34,241 nt of DNA, from assembly GCA_003213855.1 (NCBI GenBank), contig QCMJ01000010.1, positions 1 to 34,241 of the forward strand, read 5' to 3'. The position numbers and the translations under genes are program-made. The DNA comes from Prochlorococcus sp. AG-418-O03. GTDB taxonomy: Bacteria > Cyanobacteriota > Cyanobacteriia > PCC-6307 > Cyanobiaceae. Below the pieces are notes generated by a model. It was not told the origin of the DNA. It searched no databases and worked only from the letters and a program-made list of their open reading frames with translations. Positions within the stretch are counted from its first letter, which is position 1. Each line of letters opens with the position of its first letter. Shown in pieces: positions 33,698-34,241 of this stretch.

Positions 33698-34241
33698 TTG
33701 GAACAAAACAAAGATTTAAATCAAATTGATATAACTCTAGCCAAAAGAATCTACATAAATAATTCCAACTCAATATTATTTAAAAAATTATTAATTTTTT
33801 CTCCTTTTCTTTTACTTCTTTTTTCTTATGCTGCATTGCAGTTGATTAGAAATATAGAACAAATCCCTTTTGTCAATCTCAATTTTCAGGTTGAGAAAAA
33901 TCAAGATAATAGAATTTTGGGCCATTTACCCTATGCGGAAATTCCTAACGAGAAATTAGTTTTAATAGAGCCCAATATTGAAGTTCATATTGACATGCGT
34001 GATTCTTTATTGAATATGAGAAAAGAAGCGAAAAAAGATGGGATATATTTAGTCTTCTTAAGTGGTTATAGATCAATAAATTTGCAAAAAGAAATCTTCT
34101 ATTCTCTAAAATCTTTTAGAAATCAAGAAGCGGCCGAAAGAGCTAGAGTTTCAGCCCCCCCTGGATATTCTGAACATAGTACTGGTTTTGCAATTGATAT
34201 TGGTGATGCGACTCAAAGAGAAACAGACTTTGAGACCGAAT
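33698..34241 (+). CDS. D-alanyl-D-alanine carboxypeptidase, VanY type (M15B), partial
   Basis: The first 181 codons of a membrane-anchored zinc carboxypeptidase; the right edge of the window cuts it. The start is TTG at 33698, 6 nt after an in-frame TAA. An N-terminal cytoplasmic stretch of about 29 residues is followed by a membrane anchor (about 32-50, LLIFSPFLLLLFSYAAL), a linker, and the catalytic domain with the YRS motif (LSGYRSINLQ) and the zinc motif SEHSTGFAIDIGD, giving the first His and Asp ligands; the second histidine lies beyond the edge. It should trim the terminal D-Ala from peptidoglycan stem peptides in the periplasm. Confidence 0.87.
   Translation, partial: MEQNKDLNQIDITLAKRIYINNSNSILFKKLLIFSPFLLLLFSYAALQLIRNIEQIPFVNLNFQVEKNQDNRILGHLPYAEIPNEKLVLIEPNIEVHIDMRDSLLNMRKEAKKDGIYLVFLSGYRSINLQKEIFYSLKSFRNQEAAERARVSAPPGYSEHSTGFAIDIGDATQRETDFETE

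Overview
The window is about 34 kb of very AT-rich, densely packed DNA (roughly 30% GC by eye) that looks like a marine Prochlorococcus chromosome, most likely from a high-light-adapted, genome-reduced lineage. The signs are petN, thf1/psb29, sipA, chlP, pcyA, devBCA and the short cyanobacterial EF-Ts, together with near-zero intergenic distances, many overlapping genes, frequent TTG starts and few Shine-Dalgarno sequences. The strain cannot be fixed without a database search.

Layout. (1) 1-4701, minus strand: a tightly coupled DNA-repair cassette of exonuclease (metallo-beta-lactamase/beta-CASP), ATP-dependent DNA ligase and Lhr-type DEXH helicase. The helicase runs off the left edge. (2) 4.7-11.3 kb: a patchwork of mostly small, lineage-restricted proteins on both strands. 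It includes a tail-anchored protein, a stand-alone IF2-N-like domain, a DUF2130 coiled-coil protein, a ribbon-helix-helix-like protein, a lipoprotein, a secreted protein, a DUF2103-like protein and several tiny ORFs of 25-58 codons found by reading the sequence. (3) 11.4-15.2 kb: photosynthesis and proteostasis genes: petN with a translationally coupled small membrane protein, thf1/psb29, clpP, ftsH, sipA. (4) 15.2-17.6 kb: a pair of M16 peptidases, one active and one degenerate. (5) 17.7-21.2 kb: pcyA running straight into a devBCA exporter operon. (6) 21.2-27.5 kb: a small basic protein, a family 2 glycosyltransferase, rpsB-tsf, an unknown 361-residue protein and recG. (7) 27.5-34.2 kb: a VanX-like dipeptidase, ferredoxin-sulfite reductase, glyS, chlP and the start of a VanY-like carboxypeptidase.

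How the genes fit together. Thf1/Psb29 and FtsH are known partners in photosystem II quality control, and SipA acts with the NblS light/stress kinase; these sit side by side. PcyA makes phycocyanobilin in an organism lineage that has lost standard phycobilisomes. The two M15 peptidases point to peptidoglycan peptide turnover.

The strongest non-coding signal is the rpsB leader: two GC-containing stems (8 and 9 bp) interleave in an a-b-a'-b' order, as in a pseudoknot, and fill nearly all the predicted 5' UTR, with a GGAGG placed unusually far from the start codon. No stretch longer than about 300 bases lacks a gene. I found no tRNA, rRNA, CRISPR array, insertion sequence or phage gene.
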